A stretch of DNA of 64,000 bases from Sphagnum magellanicum (GCA_021904315.1 CM038925.1:16928501-16992500); one strand, 5' to 3'; counted from the stretch's first letter, positions 11,097 to 23,445 are shown. The notes: generated from the letters alone by a model not told the origin. Translations and numbers: made by a program.

Positions 11097-14000
11097 ATGC
11101 AGATGCCTCCCGTGACACAAGTATGGCCACCCGACCACAAGGGTCCCATTCATTTTGACGTCGTGTTCTTCCATGGCCTCCAATTCGGGCAGGATGCACA
11201 CCACATGTGGAAAACCACATGGTCGACACGAAATCACCCAGAAACATGTTGGCCGCAAGAATGGTTGGGACCACAATTGGGCAACAATGTCAGAATCTTG
11301 CTCCTCTCCTACGATGCATATGCCACCAAATCCAAGTCGCATGAATTTGGATATGCTGAAGATGTTTCACATATTGCGAAGAATCTGGTGCAAAGCGTGG
11401 TGACCAGGTTTGATTAAGAACCTATATTTGTCTGTCGCAATATTTCCAACTATTTGTTATAAAGATTGCATGGATTTAGGATTTAACACACACAAATTAA
11501 TTATATCCTAAAATTACAAACGAGGTACTAGAAATATGGGTGATTCAAATATGTTGTAGTTTTTTGAAGCATGCCTTTGTGGAAGAGGCAAGGAGTTTAG
11601 ATCCAACATGTAAATTCCATTGTAGATTGTTCTTTTCTAGGTGCTTATGTGCAAGTTGCAAGTGTTGTGGACTTGAACATACAAGAGGCATGTACTTGAA
11701 CTTATGGGATGTACCAAATTCACGGTGAGCATAGATCTTAGCATATTAATTGTTGAAAGAATGCCACACATGGCTATTATGTGCCTATGTAATGTTATGC
11801 TTGTTTGATGCTGATCTACAGTTCTCAGTGGAAGTTGGGCCAAGAACACCCCTTTGTGCTCATAGGGCACAGCTTTGGTGGTATTGTCATCAAGAGCTTG
11901 GTCTTTGAGATTCATAAGATATCTCAACAACAACATTGTAACAATCTAGAAAAAAGTTGTGTTGAAAAGGCAAATGTTTTTTTGAAAAATATGCTAGGGG
12001 TGGCCTTTTATGTTGTACCACATATTGGGTCACAGCCATTAATTGAATATATTTGTAAACAATGTGAAATCAGTTTGGACTCCAAGCAATTGGCCAAAGT
12101 CTTGGAAAATATTGATCCCTCCATATCCAAGGCAGCAAATTTATCAAATGACTTCATTAAGACGCTTGCAGGCTGCACAAACATTTATGGTGTTTATGTG
12201 TTCGTCGAAACCAAACCTATTGATGATAATGTGGTAAGTGATGAGCATTGTCAATTGTGCAATGGATGGCTAACATTCAAAGACTATTGTATAAAAATTT
12301 AATAGGATTGGAAATTTTTTGGTTTTGCAGGGTATGATTGTGGAACCTGGACCAGCCCAAATTCTAGGACACGGATGTTATAGAGTCGAAGGTTGCAATC
12401 ATTTCAATGTTTGCAAGCCACCTGATCAAAACCATCCAAGTTATAATATGCTTTTGCAATTTTTAGACGGGTGTCGAAAGGTAATAATTGTTGTCCAACT
12501 TACTATTATTGGAGATTAATGTTGGACAGAATTGGATATGTTGATTTGTTAATGTCCATGTTGATTAGCAATTTGTCAAATTGATTAATGTTTATGCTTT
12601 CAATGTTCTAACATAGAAGAAGTTGCAAGGTTCATGTAGCATGTTGCAATGCACCAAATGGATAAAGCAAATTAACAACCTCAAATAAAACCCAAATTGA
12701 AAGATCTTTTGCAATGTGCATATTTTTTATCAAACACATTGTACATATATTGAATTAAAGAATTTTTAACCTTTTCACACAAAGGCCAACCTTGGGGCAA
12801 CCTTCATATTTTTATATGTTTAGACTCCTTTTGGTGTTTCATGGATCTCACTTATTGTTTTTGTTAATGAAAGTTGATTGTAACTATAAAAATTTGTGAA
12901 CATAGAAAAGATAAATTATAGCTTGTAGTCTTAATGGGCAAAGTTATGGCAATGAAAAGTTTGTGCTTTTTTTTGTAGTTATCAAAATACAAATTATGGG
13001 TTGCAAGGATTAAATAAGTTTGTGTTGATGTAGGATTTTCTATTGAAGCATGCAAGCCTACCAACATTGCCAAAACCTATGATTGGGCTTGATGAAGCTA
13101 TTGCCAATGTTAAGGAGAAAATTGTGGACAACCATATGCTAGCTGTGGTTGGAATGGGTGGGATTGGGAAGACAACATTGGTGAAGAAACTTTACCATCA
13201 AATACATGCTGATTTTAAGAAATCAAGTTTCTTGGAAAATGTCAAAGAAAGTAACATTGTGGAAGTTTATAAAAAAATCATCATGGACTTATGTGACTCG
13301 AAATTAGAGGATCCCACAACTTATCTTAGATGTTTTGAAGAATGTTGGACAGAAATGAAAGTACTTGTGGTCATTGATGATGTTAAGGAGACTCAAATAA
13401 TTGAGCTATTGGGCAAAGACATAGATGGCATCAAAAGAAGTGAAAATGGCAGTAGAATAATTATGACAGGGCGAAATTTGAAAGATTTTGAAAATGTTAT
13501 ACCTAAAGATGGGAAGTTTGAAATGGATGGACTCGATGAACAACAAGCAATGGAGCTTTTTTCTTGGAAGGCTTTTAGACAGTCAACACCTCCTTATGAT
13601 TTTGCATCCATCACAAATGAGGTGGTAGATGCATGTCAAGGGCTACCATTATCCCTCGAGGTCACAGGTTCTTGGCTCTCTACCAAAAGAAATCCACAAG
13701 AATGGAAAGAATGTTTATCACAGTTGAAAACTGCAAAACCTTTTGGTGGGGATACAATTGAAAATGATAAGCTTTGGAGGCAGCTAAGGACTTGTTATAG
13801 TGACCTAGCCCATGAAGAACGTGAAATGTTTTTAGATATTGCTTGTTTTTTTTCAGAATACAACTCAAAATTTGAAACAGGGGTCACAATTGAAAAAACA
13901 TTACAAATATGGAGGGTCCCTTCACAATATTCATGGAGGAGTAGTTTGCAAAATTTGAAGAATAGATCACTTGTCAAGGTGAATGACAAAGGTGATTTGG

Positions 14001-16069
14001 TGATGCATGATCAATTACGTGATATGGGTCGACGAATTGTAAAAGAAGTTTCTAATTATGAATATCGTAAGCAAAGTAGGATTTGGGACAAGGAAGAAGC
14101 AAAAGAGGTCCTTCTCAATGAAACGGTAATTACTTCATCCTCAAATGCTCATCAATCTTTCAATTGTACACATTGGTGATCAAATCAACATTGTGTGAAA
14201 TGATGGATCTATATATGAAATCTAACTCAATTAGTGGTAATGCATACAAATTAATGTTGAATTCTCTAAACTGATTTGGTATGGTGTTTTGTTGGTTTTT
14301 AGGTCACCAAAAATATTCAAGCCATTTGGTTGCCTGAAAATCTAAAACTTCCACAACAAGTAGCAACATCAAAATTTCACAAAATGAAGGAATTACGAAT
14401 GCTCATCATGGAAGGAGCTAGTGAAAAATTCATAGAATCATTTCTCGGACTACATTTTAGGAAATTGAAATGGCTCTACATAAGTTCTCCAATGAAACAA
14501 CTTCCTAAATCCATGCAATACCTTGTTGGTTTAACTATTTTACAATTGCAAGATTGCCAAAACCTGTTGGTCATACCAAAATTTCTCATAAACATGAGTT
14601 TGTTAATGCATTTAGACATTTACAATTGTTCTTTACTTGATTCACTACCAACGATAATTGGTCATTTGAAGCACTTGACTGAGTTATTATTGCGAAAATG
14701 TGAAAATCTTAAGGAGCTTCCTCAAAGCATTGGAAGCATCTCCTCATTATCAATATTGGACTTATCTTATTGCAAGTCCATTGAATCACTACCAACAACA
14801 CTTGCTGACTTGAAGCATTTGACTAAGTTAATATTGCAACGATGTGAAAATCTTAAGGAGCTTCCTCAAAGCATTGGAAACATCTCCTCCTTATCAATAT
14901 TGGACTTATCTTATTGCAAGTCCATTGAATCACTACCAACAACACTTGCTGACTTGAATCATTTGACCAAACTAAAGTTGCTACAATGTGAAAATCTTAA
15001 CGAGCTTCCTCAAAACATTGGAAGCATCTCCTCATTATCAATATTGGACTTATCTTATTGCAAGTCCATTGAATCACTACCAACAACACTTGCTGACTTG
15101 AAGCATTTGACCCATTTAATGTTGCGAGGATGTACAAATCCCAAGGAGCTTCCTCAAAGCATTGGAAGCATCTCCTCATTATCAATATTGGACTTATCTT
15201 ATTACAACTCCATTGCATCACTACCAACAACACTTGGTGACTTGAAGCATTTGACTCAACTAAAGTTGGAAAGATGTACAAATCTTAAGGAGCTTCCTCA
15301 AAGCATTGGAAGCATCCCCTCATTATCAATATTGAACTTACCTTATTGCAAGTCCATTGAATCACTACCAACAACACTTGGTGACTTGAAGCATTTGACC
15401 CATTTAATGTTGCGAGGATGTACAAATCTTAAGGAGCTTCCTCAAAGCATTGGAAGCATCTCCTCAATATCAATATTGGACTTATCTTATTGCAAATCAA
15501 TTGCATCACTACCAACAACACTTGCTGACTTGAAGCATTTGACCCATTTCATGTTGCAAGGATTTACAAATCTTAAGGAGCTTCCTCAAAGCATTGGAAG
15601 CATCTCCTCGTTATCAATATTGGACTTATCTTATTGCAAGTCCATTGAATCACTACCAATAACACTTGGTGACTTGAAGCATTTGACCGAACTAAAGTTG
15701 CGATACTGTGAAAATCTTAAGGAGCTTCCTCAAAGCATTGGAAGCATCTCCTCATTATCAATATTGGACTTATCTTATTGCAAGTCCATTGAATCACTAC
15801 CAACAACACTTGGTGATTTGAAGCATTTGACCGAACTAAAGTTGGAAGGATGTACAAATCTTAAGGAGCTTCCTCAAAGCATTGGAAGCATCTCCTCATT
15901 ATCAATATTGGACTTATCTGATTGCAGGTCCATTGAATCACTACCAACAACACTTGCTGACTTGAAGCATTTGACCCATTTAATGTTGCGAGGATGTACA
16001 AATCTTAAGGAGCTTCCTCAAAGCATTGGAAGCATCTCCTCATTATCAATATTGGACTTATCTTATTGA
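11097..16069 (+). CDS. alpha/beta-hydrolase-NB-ARC-LRR immune receptor (HNL type), five exons
   Basis: Exons in consistent phase are 11097-11407, 11822-12233, 12331-12480, 13034-14125 and 14303-16069, giving 1,243 residues. ATG 11097 is the first in-frame ATG; the frame stays open upstream to about 10881 without one. Residues 1-280 form a SERAC1-like serine hydrolase: FFHGL at 24-28, nucleophile elbow GHSFGG with Ser121, and a likely catalytic His265 in EGCNHFNVCKP. NB-ARC follows: P-loop GMGGIGKTT 331-339, kinase-2 VLVVIDDV 401-408, RNBS-B GSRIIMTGR 430-438, GLPL 494-497, RNBS-D FLDIACFF 557-564 (TNL-like) and MHD 615-617. Exon 5 starts the LRRs and stops at TGA 16067-16069 inside the repeat array, with about ten 48-residue units translated. 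All hydrolase and NB-ARC motifs look intact. NLRs sense pathogens and trigger defence; the hydrolase is presumably the signalling or executioner end. It may still be a pseudogene, since the stop is a point change in the repeat. Confidence 0.8.
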
Positions 16070-19000
16070 AAGTCCATTGCATCACTACCAACAACACTTA
16101 GTGACTTGAAGCATTTGACCCAACTATAGTTGGAAAGATGTACAAATCTTAAGGAGCTTTCTCAAAGCATTGGAAGCATGTCCTCATTATCAATATTGGA
16201 CTTATCATATTGCAAGTCCATTGCATCACTACCAACAACACTTAGTGACTTGAAGCATTTGACCCAACTAAAGTTGGAAAGATGTACAAATCTTAAGGAG
16301 CTTTCTCAAAGCATTGGAAGCATGTCCTCATTATCAATATTGGACTTATCATATTGCAAGTCCATTGAATCACTACCAACAACACTTAGTGACTTGAAGC
16401 ATTTGACCCAACTAAAGTTGGAAAGATGTACAAATCTTAAGGAGCTTCCTCAAAGCATTGGAAGCATCTCCTCGTTATCAATATTGGACTTACATTATTG
16501 CAAGTCCATTGAATCACTACCAACAACACTTGGTGACTTGAAGCATTTGACCCATTTAATGTTGCGAGGATGTACAAAACTTAAGGAGCTTCCTCAAAGC
16601 ATTGGAAGCATCTCCTCATTATCAATATTGGACTTATCTTATTGAAAGTCCATTGCATCACTACCAACAACACTTAGTGACTTGAAGCATTTGACCCAAC
16701 TATAGTTGGAAAGATGTACAAATCTTAAGGAGCTTTCTCAAAGCATTGGAAGCATGTCCTCATTATCAATATTGGACTTATCATATTGCAAGTCCATTGC
16801 ATCACTACCAATAACACTTAGTGACTTGAAGCATTTGAGTCAACTAAAGTTGGAAAGATGTACAAATCTTAAGGAGCTTCTTCAAAGCATTGGAAGCATC
16901 TCCTCGTTATCAATATTGGACTTACATTATTGCAAGTCCATTGAATCACTACCAACAACACTTGGTGACTTGAAGCATTTGACCCATTTAATGTTGCGAG
17001 GATGTACAAATCTTAAGGAGCTTCCTCAAAGCATTGGAAGCATTTCCTCATTATCAATATTGGACTTATCATATTGCAAGTCCATTGCATCACTACCAAC
17101 AACACTTAGTGACTTGAAGCATTTGACTCAACTAAAGTTGGAAAGATGTACAAATCTTAAGCAGCTTCCTCAAAGCATTGGAAGCATCTCCTCGTTATCA
17201 ATATTGGACTTACCTTATTGCAAGTCCATTGAATCACTACCAACAACACTTAGTGACTTGAAGCATTTGACAAACCTAAAGTTGCAACAATGTGAAAATC
17301 TTAAGGAGCTTCCTCAAAGCATTGGAAGGATCTCCTCGTTATCAATATTGGACTTATCTTATTGCGAGTCCATTGAATCACTACCAACAACACTTAGTGA
17401 CTTGAAGCATTTGACCCATTTAATGTTGCGAGGACTTACAAATCTTAAGGAGCTTCCTCAAAGCATTGGAAACATCTCCTCATTATCAATATTGGAATTA
17501 TCTTATTGCAAGTCCATTGCATCATTACCAACAACACTTGGTGACTTGAAGCATTTGACCAAACTAAAATTGCGACAATGTGAAAATCTTAAAGAGCTTC
17601 CTCAAAGCATTCGAAGCACGTCTTCATTATCAATATTGGACTTATCTTATTGCGAGTCCATTGAATCACTACCAACAACACTTGGTGATTTGAAGCATTT
17701 GACCCATTTAATGTTGCGAGGAGTTACACATCTTAAGGAGCTTCCTCAAAGCATTGGAAGCATCTCCTCATTATTGATATTGGACTTATCTTATTGCAAG
17801 TCCATTGCATCACTACCAACAACACTTGCTGACTTGAAGCATTTGACCGAACTAAAGTTGGAAGGATGTACAAATCTTAAGGAGCTTCCTCAAAACACTG
17901 GAAGCATCTCCTCATTATCAATATTGGACTTATCTTATTGCAAGTCCATTGAATCACTACCAACAACACTTGGTGACTTGAAGCATTTGACCCATTTAAT
18001 GTTGCGAGGATGTACAAATCTTAAGGAGCTTCCTCAAAGCATTGGAAGCATCTCCTCCTTATCAATATTGGACTTATCTTATTTCAAGTCCATTGAATCA
18101 CTACCAACAACACTTGGTGGCTTGAAGCATTTGACCAACCTAAAGTTGCAACAATGTACAAATCTTAAGGAGCTTCCTCAAAACATTGGAAGCATCTCCT
18201 CATTATCAATATTGGACTTATCTTATTGTGAATCCATTGAATCAGTACCAACAACATTTGGTGACTTGAAGCATTTGACCCATTTAATGCTGCGAGGATT
18301 TACACATCTTAAGGAGCTTCCTCAAAGCATTGGAAGCATCTCCTCATTATCAATATTAAACTTATCTTATTGCGAGTTCATTGAATCACTAACAACAACA
18401 CTTAGTGACTTGAAGCATTTGACCCATTTAATGTTGCGAGGAGTTACACATCTTAAGGAGCTTCCTCAAAGCATTAGAAGCATTTCCTCATTATCAATAT
18501 TGGACTTATCTTATTGCAAGTCCATTGAATCACTACTAACAACACTTGTTGACTTGAAGCATTTGACCAAACTAAAGTTGTGACAATGTGAAAATCTTAA
18601 GGAGCTTCCTCAAAGCATTGGAAGCATTTCCTCATTATCAATATTGGACTTATCTTCTTGCAAGTCCATTGAATCACTACAAACAACACTTGTTGACTTG
18701 AAGCATTTGACAAACCTAAAGTTGCAACAATGTGAAAATCTTAAGGAGCTTCCTCAAAGCATTGGAAGCATCTCCTCATTATCAATATTGGACTTATCTT
18801 ATTGCAAGTCCATTGCATCACTACCAATAACACTTCGTGACTTGAAGCATTTGACCAAACTAAAGTTGCTACAATGTGAAAATCTTAAGGAGCTTCCTCA
18901 AAACATTGGAAGCATCTCCTCATTATCAATATTGGACTTATCTTATTGCAAGTCCATTGAATCACTACCAACAACACTTGCTGACTTGAAGCATTTGACC

Positions 19001-20273
19001 AACCTAAAGTTGCAACAATGTGAAAATCTTAAGGAGCTTCCTAAAAGCATTGGAAACATCACCTCATTATCAATATTGGATTTATTTTATTATGAGTCCA
19101 TTGAATCACTACCAACAAACTTGCTGACTTGAAGCATTTGACCAAACTAAAGTTGCTACAATGTGAAAATCTTAAGGAGATTCCTCAAAACATTGGAAGC
19201 ATCTCCTCATTATCAATATTGGACTTATCTTATTGCAAGTCCATTGAATCACTACTAACAACACTTGGTGACTTGAAGCATTTGACCCATTTAATGTTGC
19301 GAGGATGTACAAATCTTAAGGAGCTTCCTCAAAGCATTGGAAGCATTTCCTCATTATCAATATTGGACTTATCTTATTGCGAGTCCATTGAATCACTACC
19401 AACAACACTTGGTGACTTGAAGCATTTGACCCATTTAATGTTGCGAGGATTTACACATCTTAAGGAGTTTCCTCAAAGCATTGGAAGCATATCCTCATTA
19501 TCAATATTGGATTTATCTGATTGCTAGTCCATTGAATCACTATCAAGAACATTTGGTGACTTGAAGCATTTGACCCATTTAATGTTGCGAGGATTTACAC
19601 ATCTTAAGGAGTTTCCTCAAAGCATTGGAAGCATCTCCTCATTATCAATATTGGACTTATCTGATTGCAAGTCCATTGAATCATTACCAACAATACTTGC
19701 TGACTTGAAGCATTTGACCCATTTAATGTTGCCAAGATTTACAAATCTTAAGGAGCTTCCTCAAAGCATTGGAAGCATCTCCTCATTATCAATATTGGAC
19801 TTATCTTATTGCAAGTCCATTGAATCACTACCAACAACATTTGCTGACTTGAAGCATTTGACCCATTTAATGTTGCGAGGATTTACACATCTTAAAGAGT
19901 TTCCTCAAAGCATTGGAAGCATCTCCTCATTATCAATATTGGACTTATCTTATTGCAAGTCCATTGAATCACTACCAACAATACTTGCTAACTTGAAGCA
20001 TTTGACCCATTTAATGTTGCGAGGATGTACAAATCTTAAGGAGCTTCCTCAAAGCATTGGAAGCATCTCCTCATTATCAATATTGGACTTACGATATTGC
20101 AAGTCCATTGCATCACTACCAACAATACTTGGTGACTTGAAACATTTGACCAAGCCAATGTTTCAAGGATGTGAAAATGTTGGGGAGCTTCTTCAAATCG
20201 TGAGAAACATCTTCTCGTTACCAATATTGGACTTATATTATTGCAAGTCCATATAATCACTACCAACAAAAAT
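14640..20273 (+). repeat. 39-unit array of 144-bp LRR-coding repeats
   Basis: The 'ttgaagcatttgac' block recurs 39 times, from 14666 to 20137. The distance is 5,471 bases, which is 38 periods of 144 minus one base. Each unit codes for two 24-residue LRRs: one of type LPTTLxDLKHLTxLxLxxCxN and one of type LKELPQSIGSISSLSILDLS. The first 16 bases of drift-free periodicity continue through stops, so the array stays in register even where it is not translatable in one piece. Differences between units cluster in the short segment after LKHLT. Such uniformity points to recent unequal exchange or gene conversion. Array size could also be an assembly artefact. Confidence 0.95.
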
Positions 20274-20276
20274 TGG
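16070..20276 (+). pseudogene. downstream, untranslated part of the LRR array
   Basis: After TGA 16067-16069 the same frame continues as LRRs but meets TAG 16127, TGA 16643, TAG 16703 and TGA 18581. A one-base deletion near 19120 ('caacaaacttgc' for 'caacaacacttgc') shifts the frame, and TAG 19525 and TAA 20254 follow in the new frame. The longest open segment (16706-18583) still holds about 13 units. The stops at 16127 and 16703 change the lysine codon of the QLKLERC module; those at 16067 and 16643 change the cysteine codon of SYCKS. The reading suggests a once longer LRR domain that has lost selection, or a non-coding reservoir of repeats next to the translated ones. Confidence 0.8.
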
Positions 20277-22933
20277 CATTAGTAGAAATTGGCCAAAGTG
20301 TAACCACTCTATTTGTGACTACATGCAACTATTAGTTATTGCAACTACATTTGGACATATTTACAACTATTTCTTGTGTTGTTCATATTTCCAATTACAC
20401 TGCAATTAGTTTGCGACTATTTTGATGTTCATCCTGACATGTGAACAACATTTAATTTGTTTTTCATCCAAAAAGAACATTTTATGTCGCATTAGTCGCA
20501 AATGTGACCAATTTAGTTACAACCCTATGAATATACAAAGGTGTGTTTTGTGAATTCTAAGGAATGTAGTTAGGTCTATTACGATTTATAAATGTATATT
20601 TTGAACATATATGAACAACCATATTATATGTGTATTCAAGTATTATTATTAGCATAAATTGTCTTGATATTATGGTTACATTAATTAGTGTATATTTTGA
20701 ATATATTAAAATTTTATGTAAGATATTTACACACCATCTTATTTTATTTCTTCAAATTATTACAAATACATATTATATTATATTATATTATGTATTTATA
20801 TTAATTACATCTAATAAAAATTTTAATTTCAAAATTATGTTTGATTCAAAATTTTAAAACAGTGATATTTACTACATAATGATCATAATGATGATGATAT
20901 TAGGAAAAATAAGTATATAATTACTGAAAAATTTACTAAAAATCTAATATATTATTATTTTTTATTTTCAAATTACTAATGTACTTATTAAAATTAATTT
21001 TTTATTTACTAAAAAATAATTATGATAAATCATAATAGCTTTCACAAGTGACATAATCATATATAATAATAATAATAAAATAGCTAACCTAGGTTAGATA
21101 CAAATTACATTATTATTATAATAAATAATCAATTATGAAATATTATTATATTATAATAATTACCAAGAAATATTAATATATAATTTTATGTTTTTATGTT
21201 TCAAATTTATAATTAATGTGTATTAATTATAAATTAATAAATGCTATAATCAATTATTGATATATAATTTTTATTTTCAATTTTATTTTATTATAATTAA
21301 TGTAGTAACTAGAATGCAAATTTAATAAATTATTATACAAATGCAGAAATTATTTTCGAAGGAAAAAAACACTTATTAAAAATATGAAATATTTATTGTG
21401 ATAGTTCATAAATAGTTAGAATGAATGAAGTAATCATATGAATAATAAAAATAAAATAGTTAACCTTGGTTACCAACTAGCTACAATAATAATTGAATTA
21501 TTTTTATTTTTATTATTAAATCTTTACATTTTTTAATTAAATATTAAAATGAAAAATAAATATGGGAATAATTATAATAAATAATTAGCTAAGGCTAGGT
21601 TTTAATTATATCATTAAATTAAAAACACTAATACTAAATATTTATAATTAATAGCTAATAATTATTAATTACTGAATATTTCAGTTATTACATTAATTTA
21701 TTTGGTTACAAAATATTAATTAATTTGTTATCAACAATTAACTAATTTTTAATATATTAACCAATTACTAGTTAATTTAATTGGTTGATAGATCATTATA
21801 GTTAATATATAATTTAAATTAATTATTATTACTGTTTTATTTATCTAATAAATTAAATAATATTTTATAATAATTAATAATATAATTATTTGAATAGTAA
21901 TAGTAATATATTATTATTACTATGAATAGTTAATTAATTTTTGTTTAGTTGTTAATTAATTAATTAACAAGTTTATTTTAAAAATTAAATATTTTATTCA
22001 TTAGATCATTAGTATTTTTATTAATTAATTAGTTGATTTATTAGTTCATTAGCTAGCTAATTAATTAGTTAGCTAGTTGTCATTTACCTATTTAATTCTA
22101 TACTTTTCAAGATGAGGATGATAGCCAAAACATATGGGATAAACTTTTTAATTGTAAGTCATTTGTGATGAAACATTTTTAGTCGCAAACGATTTACAAT
22201 TAAAAAGTTTATCCCATATGTTTTAGCTGTCGTTCTCATCTTGAAAAGTATATAAACAAGGTGTTTTGTCTTACATTTTCATATTTAAAAACATGGGCAT
22301 ATGGGATGAGCCAATAAAAACGACTTAACCCAAAATAAAATACAAATATTCATATACTTACACCTAACTACCTACTTCCTTAACTTACGTACCTACTTTT
22401 CTATCTACCTACTTAAGTAGGTATTTGGCCTAGGTAGGTAAATAAATCTTATCTAGATAAGTGTTTAGCCTAGATGGGTAGGTAGGTACCTAGTTCAACC
22501 TACATACCTAAATATTGATTTAGATTTAATTTGAACAAATTCAATTAATAAGCCACGTGGCAAATTTTTATTACACGCATGTCATAATCTAAACCATCCA
22601 AACATAAAAATTAAATGTTTTAGATTATTTCAAAATAATAATAATAATAATAATATAATTATTAAAAAGTGGGACATGTGGCAACACATAATTTGTTTCC
22701 ATTCTTCACCAAAAAAATCATATCCTAGTTGCAAGTGACAATATGTATATGACTAATCAAAGGATGAAGGTGTATTTTGTTGATGTTTTCTTTCATCCAA
22801 AATTCATTGTTGTTTACGATTAGTGTCAATGCGACTTGTCCAACGCGATTATTAAGATTTTTGTTACAAATGTTGGTTGCAACTAAAAATTAGTCGCAAG
22901 GACCAATTGCAAAATGGTCATTTTCTTCTAGTG
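20277..22933 (+). mobile_element. non-autonomous CACTA (En/Spm-like) transposon inserted in an LRR unit
   Basis: The right end is '...cttctagtg' and the left end 'cattagtagaaattggcc', imperfect inverted repeats (about 15 of the first 19 bases match) of the CACTA...TAGTG type. TGG lies directly outside both ends (20274-20276 and 22934-22936), the 3-bp target duplication expected of CACTA elements. Joining the flanks restores an LRR unit in which 'acaaaaattggtgac' leads into 'cttaagcatttgac'. The sub-terminal regions repeat 'agtcgcaa' and 'ttgcaac' motifs. The interior is extremely AT-rich and has no transposase-like frame, so the element depends on another copy for movement. Strand is arbitrary. 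Confidence 0.85.
22101..22250. repeat. 57-bp-arm inverted repeat inside the CACTA element
   Basis: The arm 22101-22157 ('tacttttcaagatgagg...') is the reverse complement of 22194-22250 with about four differences, separated by a loop of about 36 bases. As RNA, three of the four differences would be G-U pairs, so a long hairpin would form if transcribed. It may be an internal palindrome of the transposon or the trace of a small foldback element. Confidence 0.85.
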
Positions 22934-22936
22934 TGG

Positions 22937-23445
22937 TGACCTTAAGCATTTGACTAAGTTATTATTACAAGAATGTGAAAATCTTAAGGAGCTTCCTCAA
23001 ATCATTGAAAACATCTCTTCATTATCAATATTGGACTTATCTTATTGCAAGTCCATTGAATCACTACCAACAACACTTGCTGACTTGAAGCATTTAACTA
23101 AATTATTATTGCAAGGATGTGAAAAAATTTAAGGAGTTTTTTCAAACCATTGGAAGCATCTCCTCATTATCAATATTAGACTTATCTTATTGCAAGTTCA
23201 TTGAATCACTACCAACAATAATTAGTGACTTGAAGCATTTGACTAAATTATTATTGGGAGGATGTGAAAATCTTAAGGAGCTTCCTCAAACCATTAGAAA
23301 CATCTCCTTGTAATCAATATCGGACTTATCTTATTGCAAGTCCATTAAATCACTACCAACAAGAATTGGTGATTTGGAGCATTTGATAGAACTACTACTA
23401 GCAAGATTTGGAAAGTTTAAGGAGCTTCTTTGATCCATTGGAAGT
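22937..23445 (+). pseudogene. last LRR units of the array, cut off by an LTR element
   Basis: Beyond the CACTA element four more 144-bp-type units follow (KLLLQEC, KLLLQGC, KLLLGGC and ELLLARF modules). The first is continuous with the array before the insertion. A small length change near 23125 shifts the frame and stops appear at about 23130, 23312 and 23431. The last unit breaks in 'gatccattggaagt', directly where the 5' LTR starts at 23446. No C-terminal domain of the receptor is found after it. These units are more diverged than those before the insertion, as expected for the edge of an array. Confidence 0.8.

Noticed and set aside
14997..15281. Minus-strand open frame in the LRR array (also 20036-20269)
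   Set aside because: Shadow of the 144-bp repeat on the opposite strand.
14640..20273. Regular repeats that could suggest a CRISPR or satellite array
   Set aside because: The 144-bp units translate in one frame as alternating LRRs and follow an NB-ARC exon; there are no unique spacers.
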